A stretch of DNA of 64,000 bases from Halorarum halophilum (GCF_013401515.1 NZ_CP058529.1:1178001-1242000), one strand, 5' to 3'. Shown: positions 16,815 to 25,494, counted from the stretch's first letter. Translations and numbers: made by a program. The notes: generated by a model from the letters alone, not told the origin.

Positions 16815-16938
16815 GAGGGCAAACAAAAAGAATAATACAGGCTCACAGCATGGACCTAACGACCAATGACTCCCATCGGGAGGTCCCGTTCCGCCAGCAA
16901 GTCGTGGACCGTCCCCGAACCGGGGGAGGGAGTCGACC

Positions 16939-17547
16939 ATGTATGACGTCGAGGCGCTCGGGTCGAGCATAGACCCGGGCTCGAACGTCCTCATCACCGG
17001 CCCGCCGCTGAGCGGGAAGCGCGAGCTCGCGCTCGACATCCTCGCGGAGGGCGTCGAGGACGGCGAGGGCGCCATCATCGTGACCACGAAGGACGGCGCG
17101 GACCGGCTGCTCGACCGGCTCGGCCGCCGCGTCGACTACGAGGGGAAGCCGGTGGCCGTCGTCGACACCGTCACGCGCCAGCAGGGGGTCGGCGACGTTC
17201 GCGACGACGAGTACGTGAAGTACACCTCCTCCCCCGTTGACCTCACGGGCGTCGGGATCAAGCTCTCCGAGTTCCTCGAGAGCTTCTACAAGGACCGCGG
17301 CATCACGCGCAACCGCGTGATGCTCCACTCGCTGTCGACGCTGCTGATGTACTCGGACCTGCAGACGGTGTTCCGCTTCCTCCACGTGTTCACCGGCCGC
17401 ATCCAGAGCGTCGACGGGTTCGGCGTGTACTGCATCGACTCGACGGCCCACGACGACCAGACGATGAACACGCTGAAACAGCTGTTCGACGGCGTCATCG
17501 AGACCGCAGAGGACGGCGAGCACGCGGTCAGGCTCGCCGACGCCTGA
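16939..17547 (+). CDS. RAD55/KaiC-like RecA-superfamily ATPase (HTR-like)
   Basis: 202 aa, a single RecA-like domain. Walker A is GPPLSGKRE near residues 20-28. The strand where Walker B is expected reads NRVMLHSLSTLLMYSD, with His in place of the usual Asp; a later strand, GVYCIDSTAHDD, carries an acidic residue. The pattern FRFLHVFTGRI is typical of haloarchaeal RAD55-family proteins thought to act in signalling rather than recombination. The start ATG at 16939 has a GGAGGGAG tract upstream. An A-rich promoter-like stretch lies at 16818-16842. It is transcribed separately from the UbiA gene before it. Confidence 0.8.
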   Translation: MYDVEALGSSIDPGSNVLITGPPLSGKRELALDILAEGVEDGEGAIIVTTKDGADRLLDRLGRRVDYEGKPVAVVDTVTRQQGVGDVRDDEYVKYTSSPVDLTGVGIKLSEFLESFYKDRGITRNRVMLHSLSTLLMYSDLQTVFRFLHVFTGRIQSVDGFGVYCIDSTAHDDQTMNTLKQLFDGVIETAEDGEHAVRLADA

Positions 17548-17671
17548 GGAGCGATTCGGGGTCCGACGCTTCCTCCGTGCTGCCACCGTACCCGAGCGCC
17601 GCCAGAGTCCAAGACCCGCCGGATCCGAGTGCCGCCGAACCCTTTTCGCCGGGGCGGCCCTACGACCGCCC

Positions 17672-18094
17672 ATGCCCGTGACCGACGACGAGGGGCTCCG
17701 CGACCTGCTCTCGATGGACCCCGTGGCCGTGATCGGCTGTTCGAGCACGCCGGGGAAGGCCGCCCACGACATCCCGCAGTACCTCCAGCGGCACGGCTAC
17801 GACGTAATCCCGGTGAACCCCTACGCCGACGAGATCCTCGGGCGCGAGGCGTACGACTCGCTCGCCGAGGTCGAGGCGGACGTGGAACTCGTGGACGTGT
17901 TCCGCCCGAGCGACGAGGTCGCCGGTATCGTCGACGAGGTGCTCGACCGACAGGAGGATCGCGACGACATCCGCGGCGTATGGCTCCAGCTCGGCATCAC
18001 CGACGACGAGGCGCTCGCTCGCGTCGAGGACGCCGGCCTCCTCGCCACGCAGGACAAGTGCATGAAGGTCGAGTACGCCCGGCTGATGGACTGA
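17672..18094 (+). CDS. CoA-binding domain protein (YccU-like)
   Basis: 140 aa, one Rossmann-type CoA-binding domain: AVIGCSSTPGKAAHDIPQYL at the nucleotide loop, GYDVIPVNPYADEILG, VDVFRPSDEVAGIVDEVL and WLQLGITDDEA, closing with DKCMKVEYARL. It is the usual length for stand-alone members, which resemble the N-terminal domain of succinyl- and acetyl-CoA synthetases but have no ligase part. The function is unknown; a role in CoA or redox sensing is often guessed. It is monocistronic. Confidence 0.9.
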   Translation: MPVTDDEGLRDLLSMDPVAVIGCSSTPGKAAHDIPQYLQRHGYDVIPVNPYADEILGREAYDSLAEVEADVELVDVFRPSDEVAGIVDEVLDRQEDRDDIRGVWLQLGITDDEALARVEDAGLLATQDKCMKVEYARLMD

Positions 18095-18244
18095 CGGCGG
18101 CTCATCGTTCGCGCCCGGAGCGTCGTCGGGGTCGCCCCAACAGCGACGGCCGAGCCCCCGACCCGGACGCGTAGCCGAACATCACGGTGGCCGACTTTCC
18201 CGCGGAGCGGATAGCCGTCGACGCCACCTGGCAGCACGAAATTG

Positions 18245-19468
18245 ATGTGGAAGCGCTACGGACGGGCGAGAGTGACACGCTGGAGGAACCTCACGTCCCC
18301 CGCCTGGGGGAGGCGGACCATCGTCGGCCTCGGGGGGCTGTACGTCGCGCTCGCGTCGGGGTGGGCGATCCAGCACCTCGCCCTGGGACGGCCCGTCTCG
18401 AACGTGCTGCTCGTCTCGCTCTTCATCGGCCTTCCGGGGCTCGGACTCGTCTACGGCGGCTATCGGCTGCCCCGAACGGACATTGACCCGACGTTTTACC
18501 CGACCGTCGCCGGCTGGTGTCTCGCCGGCACCGGGCTGATGTACGTCAGCCTGGTCGTCTACCAGTTCGAGCCGGGTGAGAGCATCAGCGAACCGATCCG
18601 CGGCCTGCTGGTCCTCACGGCGTTCGGGAGCGTCGCCGGGTACGGGGTCGGCGTCTACGACGCGCTCGCGAGGACAAGAGCCGTCGACCTGGAACGGCGG
18701 AACCGGGAACTCGAGCGAACCGAGGCGGAACTCCAGAAGACGGTGGGGCGACTCGAACGGGCGAACGAGCGGTTCGAGGAGTCGAACGAACGCCTGGAAC
18801 AGTTCGCCTACGCCGCCTCCCACGACCTCCGTGAGCCGTTGCGGATGATCACGAACTACCTCACGCTCGTCGAACAGCGGTACGGCGACTCCCTCGACGA
18901 GGACGGCAGGGAGTTCATCGGGTTCGCCGTCGACGGCGCCGACCGGATGCGCGCGATGATCGACGGGCTGCTCGCGTACTCTCGGGTCGGGACGCAGGGC
19001 GAGCCGCTGACCCCGATCGAACTCGACGAGGTGCTCGCCGACGTCAGGAAGGACCTCGAAGTGCGGATCACCGAGAGCGGCGCCACCGTGGAATCGGAGG
19101 CGCTACCCCGCGTCCAGGGGGACAGGAATCAGCTGCGTCAACTGCTCCAGAACCTGTTGAGCAACGCCATCGAGTACAGCGGCGACGGATCGCCCCGCGT
19201 TCGAATCTCCGCCGATCGAACCGGGGCGACGTGGACGGTGTCCGTCCGTGACGAGGGGATCGGCATCGATCCTGCGGACACCGACCGCATCTTCGAGATC
19301 TTCCAGCGACTCCACACCCAGGAGGAGCACGCCGGCACCGGGATCGGCCTCGCGCTCTGCAAGCGCATCGTCGAGCGTCACGGCGGCACGATCCGGGTAG
19401 ACTCCGACCCTAGCGAGGGAACGACGTTCTCGTTCACGCTGCAGGCGGCCGGCGACCGCCCGACGTAG
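18245..19468 (+). CDS. Membrane sensor histidine kinase
   Basis: 407 aa from the ATG at 18245. Four hydrophobic segments lie between residues ~25 and 140, followed by a coiled coil (~148-186: ERRNRELERTEAELQKTVGR). In the HisKA domain the phospho-acceptor is His193 in AASHDLREPLRMI. The HATPase domain has an N box with Asn307 (LLQNLLSNAIEYS), G1 VRDEGIGID and G2 GTGIGLALCKRIVERHGG. There is no PAS or HAMP domain. No receiver gene is adjacent, which is usual for haloarchaeal kinases. The signal is probably sensed by the membrane domain. Confidence 0.92.
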   Translation: MWKRYGRARVTRWRNLTSPAWGRRTIVGLGGLYVALASGWAIQHLALGRPVSNVLLVSLFIGLPGLGLVYGGYRLPRTDIDPTFYPTVAGWCLAGTGLMYVSLVVYQFEPGESISEPIRGLLVLTAFGSVAGYGVGVYDALARTRAVDLERRNRELERTEAELQKTVGRLERANERFEESNERLEQFAYAASHDLREPLRMITNYLTLVEQRYGDSLDEDGREFIGFAVDGADRMRAMIDGLLAYSRVGTQGEPLTPIELDEVLADVRKDLEVRITESGATVESEALPRVQGDRNQLRQLLQNLLSNAIEYSGDGSPRVRISADRTGATWTVSVRDEGIGIDPADTDRIFEIFQRLHTQEEHAGTGIGLALCKRIVERHGGTIRVDSDPSEGTTFSFTLQAAGDRPT

Positions 19469-19565
19469 CTCCTCCGGCAGGCGTCCCAAATCGTCCATCA
19501 CACGTGCCGGACCCTCGGCCACACTTTCCGGACCCTCCGTCACACGGACTGCCCGGACTCGACTG

Positions 19566-20546
19566 TCACCCGGTCCACTCCTCGAACGAGCGGTACACGC
19601 CCTTCGAGAGGTAGCGCTCGCTCGAATCCGCGAACACCGTCACCACGGAGTCGTGCGGGACGTCGACCTCGCCGCGCTCGATCTCCCGCGCCACCTGCCG
19701 CGCCGCCAGCGAGTTCGCGGCGGAGCTCGACGCGATCAGGTGGCCCTCCTCGCTCGCCAGTCGTGCCATCTCCTCATGGACGTCCTCGTCGGGGATGGTC
19801 TTCAGGTCGTCCACCTGGCTGGGGTCGAACAGCTCGTTGGTGGAGACGTCGTGGGTGCCGATCCCCTCCGTCTTGTACTCGCCCTCCTCCGCGTCCTCGC
19901 CGAACAGTTCGCCGTAGGTCGACCCCTCGGGCTGGACCGCGACGACGTGGGTGTCCGGGTTCCGTTCGAGGGCGTACCGTGCGAGGCCCATTAGCGTTCC
20001 CCCGGTACCGCAGCCGGCGACGACCGCGCCGACCTCGCCGTCGAGCGCCTCGAACACCTCCGGCGCGGTCGTCTCGTAGTGCGCCTCGGTGTTCAGCGGG
20101 TTCTCGAACTGCTGGGGCACCACCGCGCCGTCCAGTTCGTCCGCGAGCGCGTGCGCGCGGTCGATGGCGCCACCCATGCCGTCCTCGCTGGGCGTGTTGA
20201 TGACCTCGGCGCCGAGCGCGCGCATCAGCTGCTGCTTCTCGACGCTGAACCGCTCGGGGACGACGAAGACGGCGTCCACGTCAAGCTGGCCGGCCGCGAC
20301 CGCGAACCCGATACCCGTGTTCCCGGCCGTCGGCTCGATGACGGTGCCACCGGGTTCGAGGGTGCCGTCGGCCAGCATCGCCTCGAGCATGTACCTCCCG
20401 ATGCGGTCCTTCACCGAGGCGCCGGGGTTGAACGACTCCAGTTTCGCGTATACGGGAACCGAATCGGGCGAGGCGTGTACTCGGACGAGCGGCGTCTCCC
20501 CCACGGCCTCCAGCACGGAGTCGAGGGGCTCCCGGTGGGTGGTCAT
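19566..20546 (-). CDS. cysK: Cysteine synthase / PLP-dependent beta-substituting enzyme
   Basis: 326 aa. It makes L-cysteine from O-acetyl- or O-phosphoserine with sulfide (class II PLP fold, cytosolic). PLP Lys46 lies in NPGASVKDRIG, the substrate loop is EPTAGNTGIG, the phosphate-binding glycines are AGCGTGGTLMG, and the PLP-N1-contacting region is IASSSAANSLAA. The length fits the family. Cystathionine beta-synthase-like specificity cannot be excluded from sequence. It is monocistronic and convergent with the histidine kinase gene. Confidence 0.88.
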   Translation of the reverse strand: MTTHREPLDSVLEAVGETPLVRVHASPDSVPVYAKLESFNPGASVKDRIGRYMLEAMLADGTLEPGGTVIEPTAGNTGIGFAVAAGQLDVDAVFVVPERFSVEKQQLMRALGAEVINTPSEDGMGGAIDRAHALADELDGAVVPQQFENPLNTEAHYETTAPEVFEALDGEVGAVVAGCGTGGTLMGLARYALERNPDTHVVAVQPEGSTYGELFGEDAEEGEYKTEGIGTHDVSTNELFDPSQVDDLKTIPDEDVHEEMARLASEEGHLIASSSAANSLAARQVAREIERGEVDVPHDSVVTVFADSSERYLSKGVYRSFEEWTG

Positions 20547-20727
20547 ACGCTGGCAAACATTGCCCCGGGTTACGTATCTTGCTATCCGGCGGCCGGGTCG
20601 GATAGAATCGGTCGGAGTGAACCGGTCGGAAACCGGACGACTCCGGGTCGACTCGAACGCTGAAGGGGTAGCCCGTTCCGGGTCGCGGACGCGGTAGCGA
20701 GGCGAAGGAGGGCGTGCGCCGTATCGG

Positions 20728-21045
20728 TCAGGGCGTCTCCGCGCCGGCCGGTTCGTCGGCGTCGGCGGAGTCCACGGCGTCCGGTTCGACGTCCACGTCC
20801 TCGACCTCGTCGTCCACCTCGGCGACGACCGACTCCGGGTCGATCCCCTGCTCCTCTGCGAGCGCAGCGACGAGCGCGCGCTGCTCTGCGAGTTCCCCCT
20901 CGAGCCGCTCGACGCGCTCCTCGGTGTTGGTCACCGTCTCCCGCATCTCTTCGACCTGCTGGCGTACCTCGTTCACCTTCGCGTAGAGCTGTTCGGCCGT
21001 GTCGGCCACGGTCTGGATCTTCTTCGCCGTGCTTCCGAATCCCAT
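20728..21045 (-). CDS. DUF5798 family coiled-coil protein
   Basis: 105 aa. After a short conserved start (MGFGSTAKKIQTVADTAEQL) the middle is a heptad-patterned coiled coil (about 20-70: VNEVRQQVEEMRETVTNTEE). The C-terminal third is Asp/Glu/Val/Ala-rich and probably disordered. Haloarchaea carry this family widely, with no known function. It is monocistronic and divergent from the PRC-barrel gene. Confidence 0.8.
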   Translation of the reverse strand: MGFGSTAKKIQTVADTAEQLYAKVNEVRQQVEEMRETVTNTEERVERLEGELAEQRALVAALAEEQGIDPESVVAEVDDEVEDVDVEPDAVDSADADEPAGAETP

Positions 21046-21140
21046 ACCCGGGGGATACGTCCCGGTCCCCCTGTGTCTTGCGGTGGCTCGGACGCCGTGA
21101 GGAAGCCATTAAGTGGGGCCCCATCGTTCGGCTGGTTGTC

Positions 21141-21527
21141 ATGACAGTTGGTCCCGTGGCCCCCGTAACGGCCCTCGCAGACAAGGAGGTGTACGCCGCC
21201 GACGGCCGCTACGTCGGCCGCGTCGTCGACATCGTGGTCGAACTGGAGACGAGCGAGCGGCCGGCGCTCGCGCTCCAGGACGTGAACGAACCCATCGTCG
21301 GCACCTTCCCCGAGGACGCGGCCGGACTCCGCGTCCCCTATCGCGACGTCCGCGCCGTGGGCGACGTCGTCGTCCTCTCGAAACCCGTCGACTGGGCCGG
21401 GGGTGGGGGGGCGACCGTGGACTCGCCAACGTCGATCGAATCGCCGTCGGACGGTATCCCCGACGAAGCGGGCCCCTATCCGGACGAGCAAGATGGAAAG
21501 GACCGCGACGGCGACCTCGTGCCGTAA
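21141..21527 (+). CDS. PRC-barrel domain protein
   Basis: 128 aa from the ATG at 21141 (MTVGPVAPVT); an upstream in-frame start at 21078 is less likely. The PRC-barrel spans ~10-82: ADKEVYAADGRYVGRVVDIV, then LRVPYRDVRAVGDVVVL. The C-terminal tail is acidic and low-complexity. PRC-barrels occur in RNA-processing (RimM) and photosynthetic or division proteins; haloarchaeal stand-alone ones are uncharacterised. It is 64 bp upstream of surE on the same strand, so co-transcription is possible. Confidence 0.82.
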   Translation: MTVGPVAPVTALADKEVYAADGRYVGRVVDIVVELETSERPALALQDVNEPIVGTFPEDAAGLRVPYRDVRAVGDVVVLSKPVDWAGGGGATVDSPTSIESPSDGIPDEAGPYPDEQDGKDRDGDLVP

Positions 21528-21591
21528 CCAGGCGTCCCGGAACCGGCCGAAACCCGACGTGCTTTTCCCCGCCGTCCACCACGCCCTGCCA

Positions 21592-22413
21592 ATGAGTCGC
21601 AGCGGCGAGCCCCGGTTTCTCCTGACGAACGACGACGGCATCGAGAGCCCCGGGTTCCGCGCGCTGTACGACGCCCTCTCGTCGATCGGCGAGGTGATCG
21701 CCGTGGCGCCAGCGGACGACCGCAGTTCGGTCGGCCGGTCGCTGTCCGGCCACGTCACCGTCGAGGACCACGAACTCGGCTACGCCATCGACGGCACCCC
21801 GGCGGACTGCACCGTCGTCGGCCTCGAGTCGCTCTGTCCGGACGTCGACATGGTGCTGGCCGGGTGTAACAAGGGCGCCAACCTCGGTGCGTACGTCCTC
21901 GGCCGCTCGGGCACAGTGTCGGCGGCCGTCGAGGCGGCGTTCTTCGACGTGCCGGCCATCGCGGTCTCGCAGTACGTCCCCGCCGGGTCGGGGGAGGCGT
22001 ACAGGGAGTTCGAGGTGACCGAGGACGACTACCGCGAGGTCACCCGCGCCGCCCGCTACCTCGCCGAACACGCCGAGGAGGCCGGCGTGTTCGACACGGC
22101 CGAGTACCTGAACGTGAACGCGCCGTGGCCCGATGGGTCGCCGGCGCCGATGGAGGTCACCCGCCCCTCGACGCTGTACGAGATGACGGCCGAGCGCGAC
22201 GGGGACGCCATCGTCCTCCGGGACGGCATCTGGGAACGGATGAAGGAGGGCTCCGTTCCGGACCCCGTCGGGACGGACCGGCGAGCGGTAGTTGAGGGCC
22301 GCGTCTCCGTCTCGCCGCTGACGGCGCCGCACACGACGAGACACCACGACGCGCTCGACGCGCTCGCGGAGTCGTACGCGGACGAGGAGGGCATCGACGG
22401 GAACGCCGGCTGA
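21592..22413 (+). CDS. surE: 5'/3'-nucleotidase SurE
   Basis: 273 aa from the ATG at 21592. A metal-dependent survival-protein phosphatase that dephosphorylates nucleoside monophosphates. The metal-binding N-terminus is FLLTNDDGIESPG, and the other signature loops are APADDRSSVGRSLS, GTPADCTVVGLE and LAGCNKGANLGAYVLGRSGT. The end is canonical (HTTRHHDALDAL). The long in-frame extension upstream overlaps the PRC-barrel gene and is a shadow. Confidence 0.93.
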   Translation: MSRSGEPRFLLTNDDGIESPGFRALYDALSSIGEVIAVAPADDRSSVGRSLSGHVTVEDHELGYAIDGTPADCTVVGLESLCPDVDMVLAGCNKGANLGAYVLGRSGTVSAAVEAAFFDVPAIAVSQYVPAGSGEAYREFEVTEDDYREVTRAARYLAEHAEEAGVFDTAEYLNVNAPWPDGSPAPMEVTRPSTLYEMTAERDGDAIVLRDGIWERMKEGSVPDPVGTDRRAVVEGRVSVSPLTAPHTTRHHDALDALAESYADEEGIDGNAG

Positions 22414-22507
22414 CGGGGGCGGCACTGACGGGGAACGCTGCCGTCCCCGCGAGGATTCCGCCAATTTGGACACGCTTATGCGGTGCCAGTCGGAAGCCTC
22501 GCGCACG

Positions 22508-22630
22508 ATGAATCCGCTCCTGCTCGCCCAGACGGAGGCGCCGAGCTTGCCCGTCACGGAGACGGCGACGGTCGTGCTCGTCGCCAGCCTGCTCATCACC
22601 GTCGCCTGGCTGCTCCACCTGTACAGCTGA
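22508..22630 (+). CDS. Small single-helix membrane protein (40 aa)
   Basis: A 40-aa frame from the ATG at 22508 to a TGA. It has an N-terminal MNPLLLAQTEAPSLPVTE, then one hydrophobic helix (TATVVLVASLLITVAWLLHL). Similar 35-45-aa single-helix proteins, with a PVTET lead-in before the helix, are familiar from haloarchaeal genomes. It is convergent with the CinA-like gene. The function is unknown; it could be a small regulator or subunit of a membrane complex. Confidence 0.6.
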   Translation: MNPLLLAQTEAPSLPVTETATVVLVASLLITVAWLLHLYS

Positions 22631-22687
22631 TCTGCTCCCGACGAACAGATCGTCCGCGATCGCTCGGCCGGGTTCGGCCGACCGATC

Positions 22688-23377
22688 CTACTCTGCGGGT
22701 TCCACGCGCTCGCGAAGCCACGCGGCCGCCCGTTCGGCCTCGCCCTCGTCGCCTGCCGTCAGCTTCACCCGGACGTGCTCGCCGGGGTACGAGCCGACCG
22801 ACACCTCGAACTCCTCGCGGACCGCCGCCAGCCGGTCGATCAGCGTCGACTCGGGTTCGGCCGCCTCGACCGTCGCCGTGTAGGTCACCCGACCCGAGAA
22901 CTCGGACGCGACGCCCTCGAACATCGCCTCCATCTCGGCCGGGACGCCGGGGAACACGTACACCGACTCCAGGACGCACCCCGGGGCGACGCCCACCTCG
23001 TTGTTGAGCGGTCGCGCCCCCTCGGGCAACTTCGTCGTCCCGTCGGTCAGGTCGCCGGCCGCGTAGCCGCCGTGTTCAAGCAGCCAGTCGAGCGCCTCCT
23101 CGTTCCGCGTCAGCCGGCGGCCGAACGCGGCGGCGACACCCTCCATCGTGACGTCGTCGTGGGTGGGCCCGATGCCGCCGGTGACGATGACCGCGTCGTA
23201 CTCCGCCCGGAACTCGTTGACCACGCGCGCGATGTCGGCGACCCGGTCGGGCACCGTCGTGATGCGCTCGACCGCGACGCCGCGCTCGTCGAGGCGACCC
23301 GCGAGCCACGTCGCGTTCGAGTCGGCGGTGTCGCCCGTGAGCAGTTCGTCCCCCACGGTGACGATGGCTGCCTTCAT
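22688..23377 (-). CDS. CinA-like MoaB-domain protein (NMN deamidase-related)
   Basis: 229 aa from the ATG at 23377 (MKAAIVTVGDELLTGD). The molybdopterin-binding (MoaB/MogA) fold spans 1-165, with DELLTGDTADSNATWLA and the signature VTGGIGPTHDDVTMEGVAAAF. The C-terminal ~60 residues match the short end of archaeal CinA-type proteins, not the deamidase domain of bacterial CinA. It is probably a pyrophosphatase of the pyridine-nucleotide salvage type (COG1058). It is the last of a leftward run starting at TFE; the 124-bp gap before it suggests a separate promoter. Confidence 0.85.
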   Translation of the reverse strand: MKAAIVTVGDELLTGDTADSNATWLAGRLDERGVAVERITTVPDRVADIARVVNEFRAEYDAVIVTGGIGPTHDDVTMEGVAAAFGRRLTRNEEALDWLLEHGGYAAGDLTDGTTKLPEGARPLNNEVGVAPGCVLESVYVFPGVPAEMEAMFEGVASEFSGRVTYTATVEAAEPESTLIDRLAAVREEFEVSVGSYPGEHVRVKLTAGDEGEAERAAAWLRERVEPAE

Positions 23378-23501
23378 GAACCGGGAGACGAGGGTCGCGG
23401 CCATAAGTTCGCGGGCGAGGGTCGGGACATCGCGAGACGAGAAACACCCCTCCGCCGCCGGTCGTCGTCCCGACCATCGATCGCCGACGTGCCGAGGGTC
23501 G

Positions 23502-24287
23502 TTACCCCATGCCCGGCGGCGGATCGCGTCCGGAGTCGTCGTCGACGTCCACGTCGAGGCCCATCTCCTCGCGGGTCTCGCGCAGTTCGCGGATCTGCCG
23601 CCGGAAGTACGCCAGCCCGACGATGGCGACGACGCCGAACACGGCCACCAGCCCCCCGAACAGGCCGAGGTCGCGCTGGAGGTAGAACTGCACGAGGACG
23701 GCGTCGGAGGTGACGTTCTCCCAGGATATGTGCACGCGGTCGTTGTCGTCGATGCTCGTCGTCGTCGGGCCCGGCGAGATGCGACCGAAGATCGGTGCGG
23801 ACGCGCGGCGCCCCGGTGGGAGGACGACCTCGTAGGAGCCGTCGACGTACGTCGGGAGCGAGAAGCGCTTCGGCGTGCTGCTCGCCGTGACCGCGAGCTT
23901 TCCACCATCGACCGGGGTCCGGATCGTCACCTCGTCGCGGGTCTCCTGGACGCTCCCGCGTTCGGCCAGCGTCGTGCCGTTGATGACCGTCCCGTTCGGG
24001 TAGCGGTACCTGACCGCGCGGACGTCGAGCGGGTTCTGGCCGCCGAGGCCGTCGTTCCGGTACAGCTCGATCTCGGTGTCGTTCATCCGGTAGACGGCCT
24101 GGAACGACGAGTCCTTCGTGACGGTCACGTGGACGTCGACGCTCTCGTTCCACGCGTAGCTGTCGCCGGCCGGCTGTTCGTCCAGCCGGTCGGCCGGAAC
24201 GGAGTCGTCGCCGAAGAAGCCGAGACAGCCGGAGAGGAGGAGCATCCCGACGAGAGCGAGGAGCGCGAGGACCCGGCGGCGGCTCAT
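23502..24287 (-). CDS. DUF5803 family membrane lipoprotein
   Basis: 261 aa from the ATG at 24287. The N-terminal lipoprotein signal is VLALLALVGMLLLSGC with a lipobox LSGC (Cys at about residue 21). The extracellular beta-rich part has RYPNGTVINGTTLAERG and NRTF-like glycosylation-type Asn-x-Thr sites. One C-terminal transmembrane helix (FGGLVAVFGVVAIVGLAYF) is followed by a short basic then acidic cytosolic tail. Its start overlaps the DUF2110 stop by 4 bp (ATGA). The function is unknown. Confidence 0.82.
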   Translation of the reverse strand: MSRRRVLALLALVGMLLLSGCLGFFGDDSVPADRLDEQPAGDSYAWNESVDVHVTVTKDSSFQAVYRMNDTEIELYRNDGLGGQNPLDVRAVRYRYPNGTVINGTTLAERGSVQETRDEVTIRTPVDGGKLAVTASSTPKRFSLPTYVDGSYEVVLPPGRRASAPIFGRISPGPTTTSIDDNDRVHISWENVTSDAVLVQFYLQRDLGLFGGLVAVFGVVAIVGLAYFRRQIRELRETREEMGLDVDVDDDSGRDPPPGMG

Positions 24288-24955
24288 GGGATGACGGCTT
24301 TCAACTCCGCGGGGAGATACCCGCCGATGGACGCGAGCAGCCCCGGCGGGTCGGTCCCCTCGGTGCAGACGATGCTCTGTTCGAGGAGGCCCAGCCGCTC
24401 GACCGTGACGATGTCCTGGGCGTGCCCCGCGCGGTTCACCGTCGCGCGCACCTCGCCGCGGGTCGCGCTGTTCACGTTGACGCGGCCGTTCCCCCGGGTC
24501 CAGTCGTACAGTCGGTCCTGCTCGGCCTCGGCCAGTTCGTTCGCGCCGTCCTCGTGGTAGACGAACCGGAGGGTGAGGTGCTGGACCAGCCCGAAGCGGT
24601 CGCGGATCTGCGAGGGCGACCCGGTTCCAAGCCCCAGCCCCTCCCGGGGGACGCGGAACTCTCGACCGGCGTCGAGCGTGAAGCCGTCGTCGTCCCACCC
24701 CTCGAGGGTGCCGTAGTACGTCCCGCCGTCCTCGAAGTGGTCGGTGATCTCCCCCCACTGCTCCCGGAGGACGTTCCGGGCGACCGTCGCGTCGGGGCCC
24801 TCGACGGTCACGGAGACGAAGTCGTCGCGGCGGACCCCGACCTCGTACTCGACGTCGAGCTCCCCCAGGTCGTTGGCGACGAGCGATCTCATCCCGTCCA
24901 GCGCCCGATCGCGGGCCTCGCCGGACACGTAGCACTTCGTCGCGATGACGACCAT
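24284..24955 (-). CDS. DUF2110 family protein
   Basis: 223 aa from the ATG at 24955 (MVVIATKCYV). It has two alpha/beta modules: an N-terminal half with GDLDVEYEVGVR-type strands, and a C-terminal half with FTLDAGREFRVPREGLGLGTG and RGNGRVNVNSATRGEV. Euryarchaea carry DUF2110 next to tfe, as here: its start overlaps the TFE stop by one base (TAATG) and its stop overlaps DUF5803 by four. Translational coupling with a basal transcription factor hints at a transcription- or RNA-related role, but no activity is known. Confidence 0.85.
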   Translation of the reverse strand: MVVIATKCYVSGEARDRALDGMRSLVANDLGELDVEYEVGVRRDDFVSVTVEGPDATVARNVLREQWGEITDHFEDGGTYYGTLEGWDDDGFTLDAGREFRVPREGLGLGTGSPSQIRDRFGLVQHLTLRFVYHEDGANELAEAEQDRLYDWTRGNGRVNVNSATRGEVRATVNRAGHAQDIVTVERLGLLEQSIVCTEGTDPPGLLASIGGYLPAELKAVIP

Positions 24956-25494
24956 TACGCGCCGGCCTCGGTGTCGTCGTGGTCGACGTTCAGTTCGTCG
25001 CGGAGCTGGTCGATGCGCCACTCCATCGCCTCGACGAGCCGGCTGTTCTCCATCGACTCGAGGGGCGACCCGCACTCGGGGCACTCGAAGCCGAACTCCA
25101 TCGCCTCCTCGAACTCGAAGCGGATGGAGTCCACCTCACAGAGGTAGAACTGGTGGTCGTCCTCGTAGGACTGCCGCTGCTCGAGCCCCTCGAGCAGCCG
25201 GTACATCTCCTCCTCGAGGTTCTCCGGGACGTTGTCGTACTCGAACGTCCAGAGGTAGGTCAGCCACCCGGAGTCCTCGTCGCGGACCCGCCGGTAGGAG
25301 GCGAGGTCGTTCTCGTACAGGATGAACAGCGCCCGGCGCACGTCGTTCAGCTCCAGTCCCAGCTCCTCCGCGAGTTCCTCGTCGGTTACCTCCCCGTCCG
25401 GCGGCGCCGCCGCGACGGGCATGCCCGTGGGGCCGACGAGTTCGTGGAGGTACTTCTGGATGACCGGGTCCTCCAGGAGTTCCTCAAAAGCCAT
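24955..25494 (-). CDS. tfe: Transcription factor E (TFE-alpha)
   Basis: 179 aa. It stabilises the open promoter complex with TBP, TFB and RNA polymerase. The N-terminal winged helix spans ~5-85 (YLHELVGPTGMPV, then DEELAEELGLELNDVRRALF). A linker helix ends near 115, and the C-terminal zinc ribbon covers 118-150. In the ribbon, the second knuckle CPEC is intact, but the first reads LCEVDS where family members have a C-x2-C pair, so one of four Cys ligands is replaced by Asp. The start is at the ATG at 25494. It is the first gene of an operon with DUF2110 and DUF5803. Confidence 0.93.
   Translation of the reverse strand: MAFEELLEDPVIQKYLHELVGPTGMPVAAAPPDGEVTDEELAEELGLELNDVRRALFILYENDLASYRRVRDEDSGWLTYLWTFEYDNVPENLEEEMYRLLEGLEQRQSYEDDHQFYLCEVDSIRFEFEEAMEFGFECPECGSPLESMENSRLVEAMEWRIDQLRDELNVDHDDTEAGA

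Noticed and set aside
16850-16972. Possible 40-aa gene before the RAD55-like ATPase
   Set aside because: It overlaps the ATPase start, reads as basic low-complexity at its end, and the stretch is better explained as promoter plus leader.
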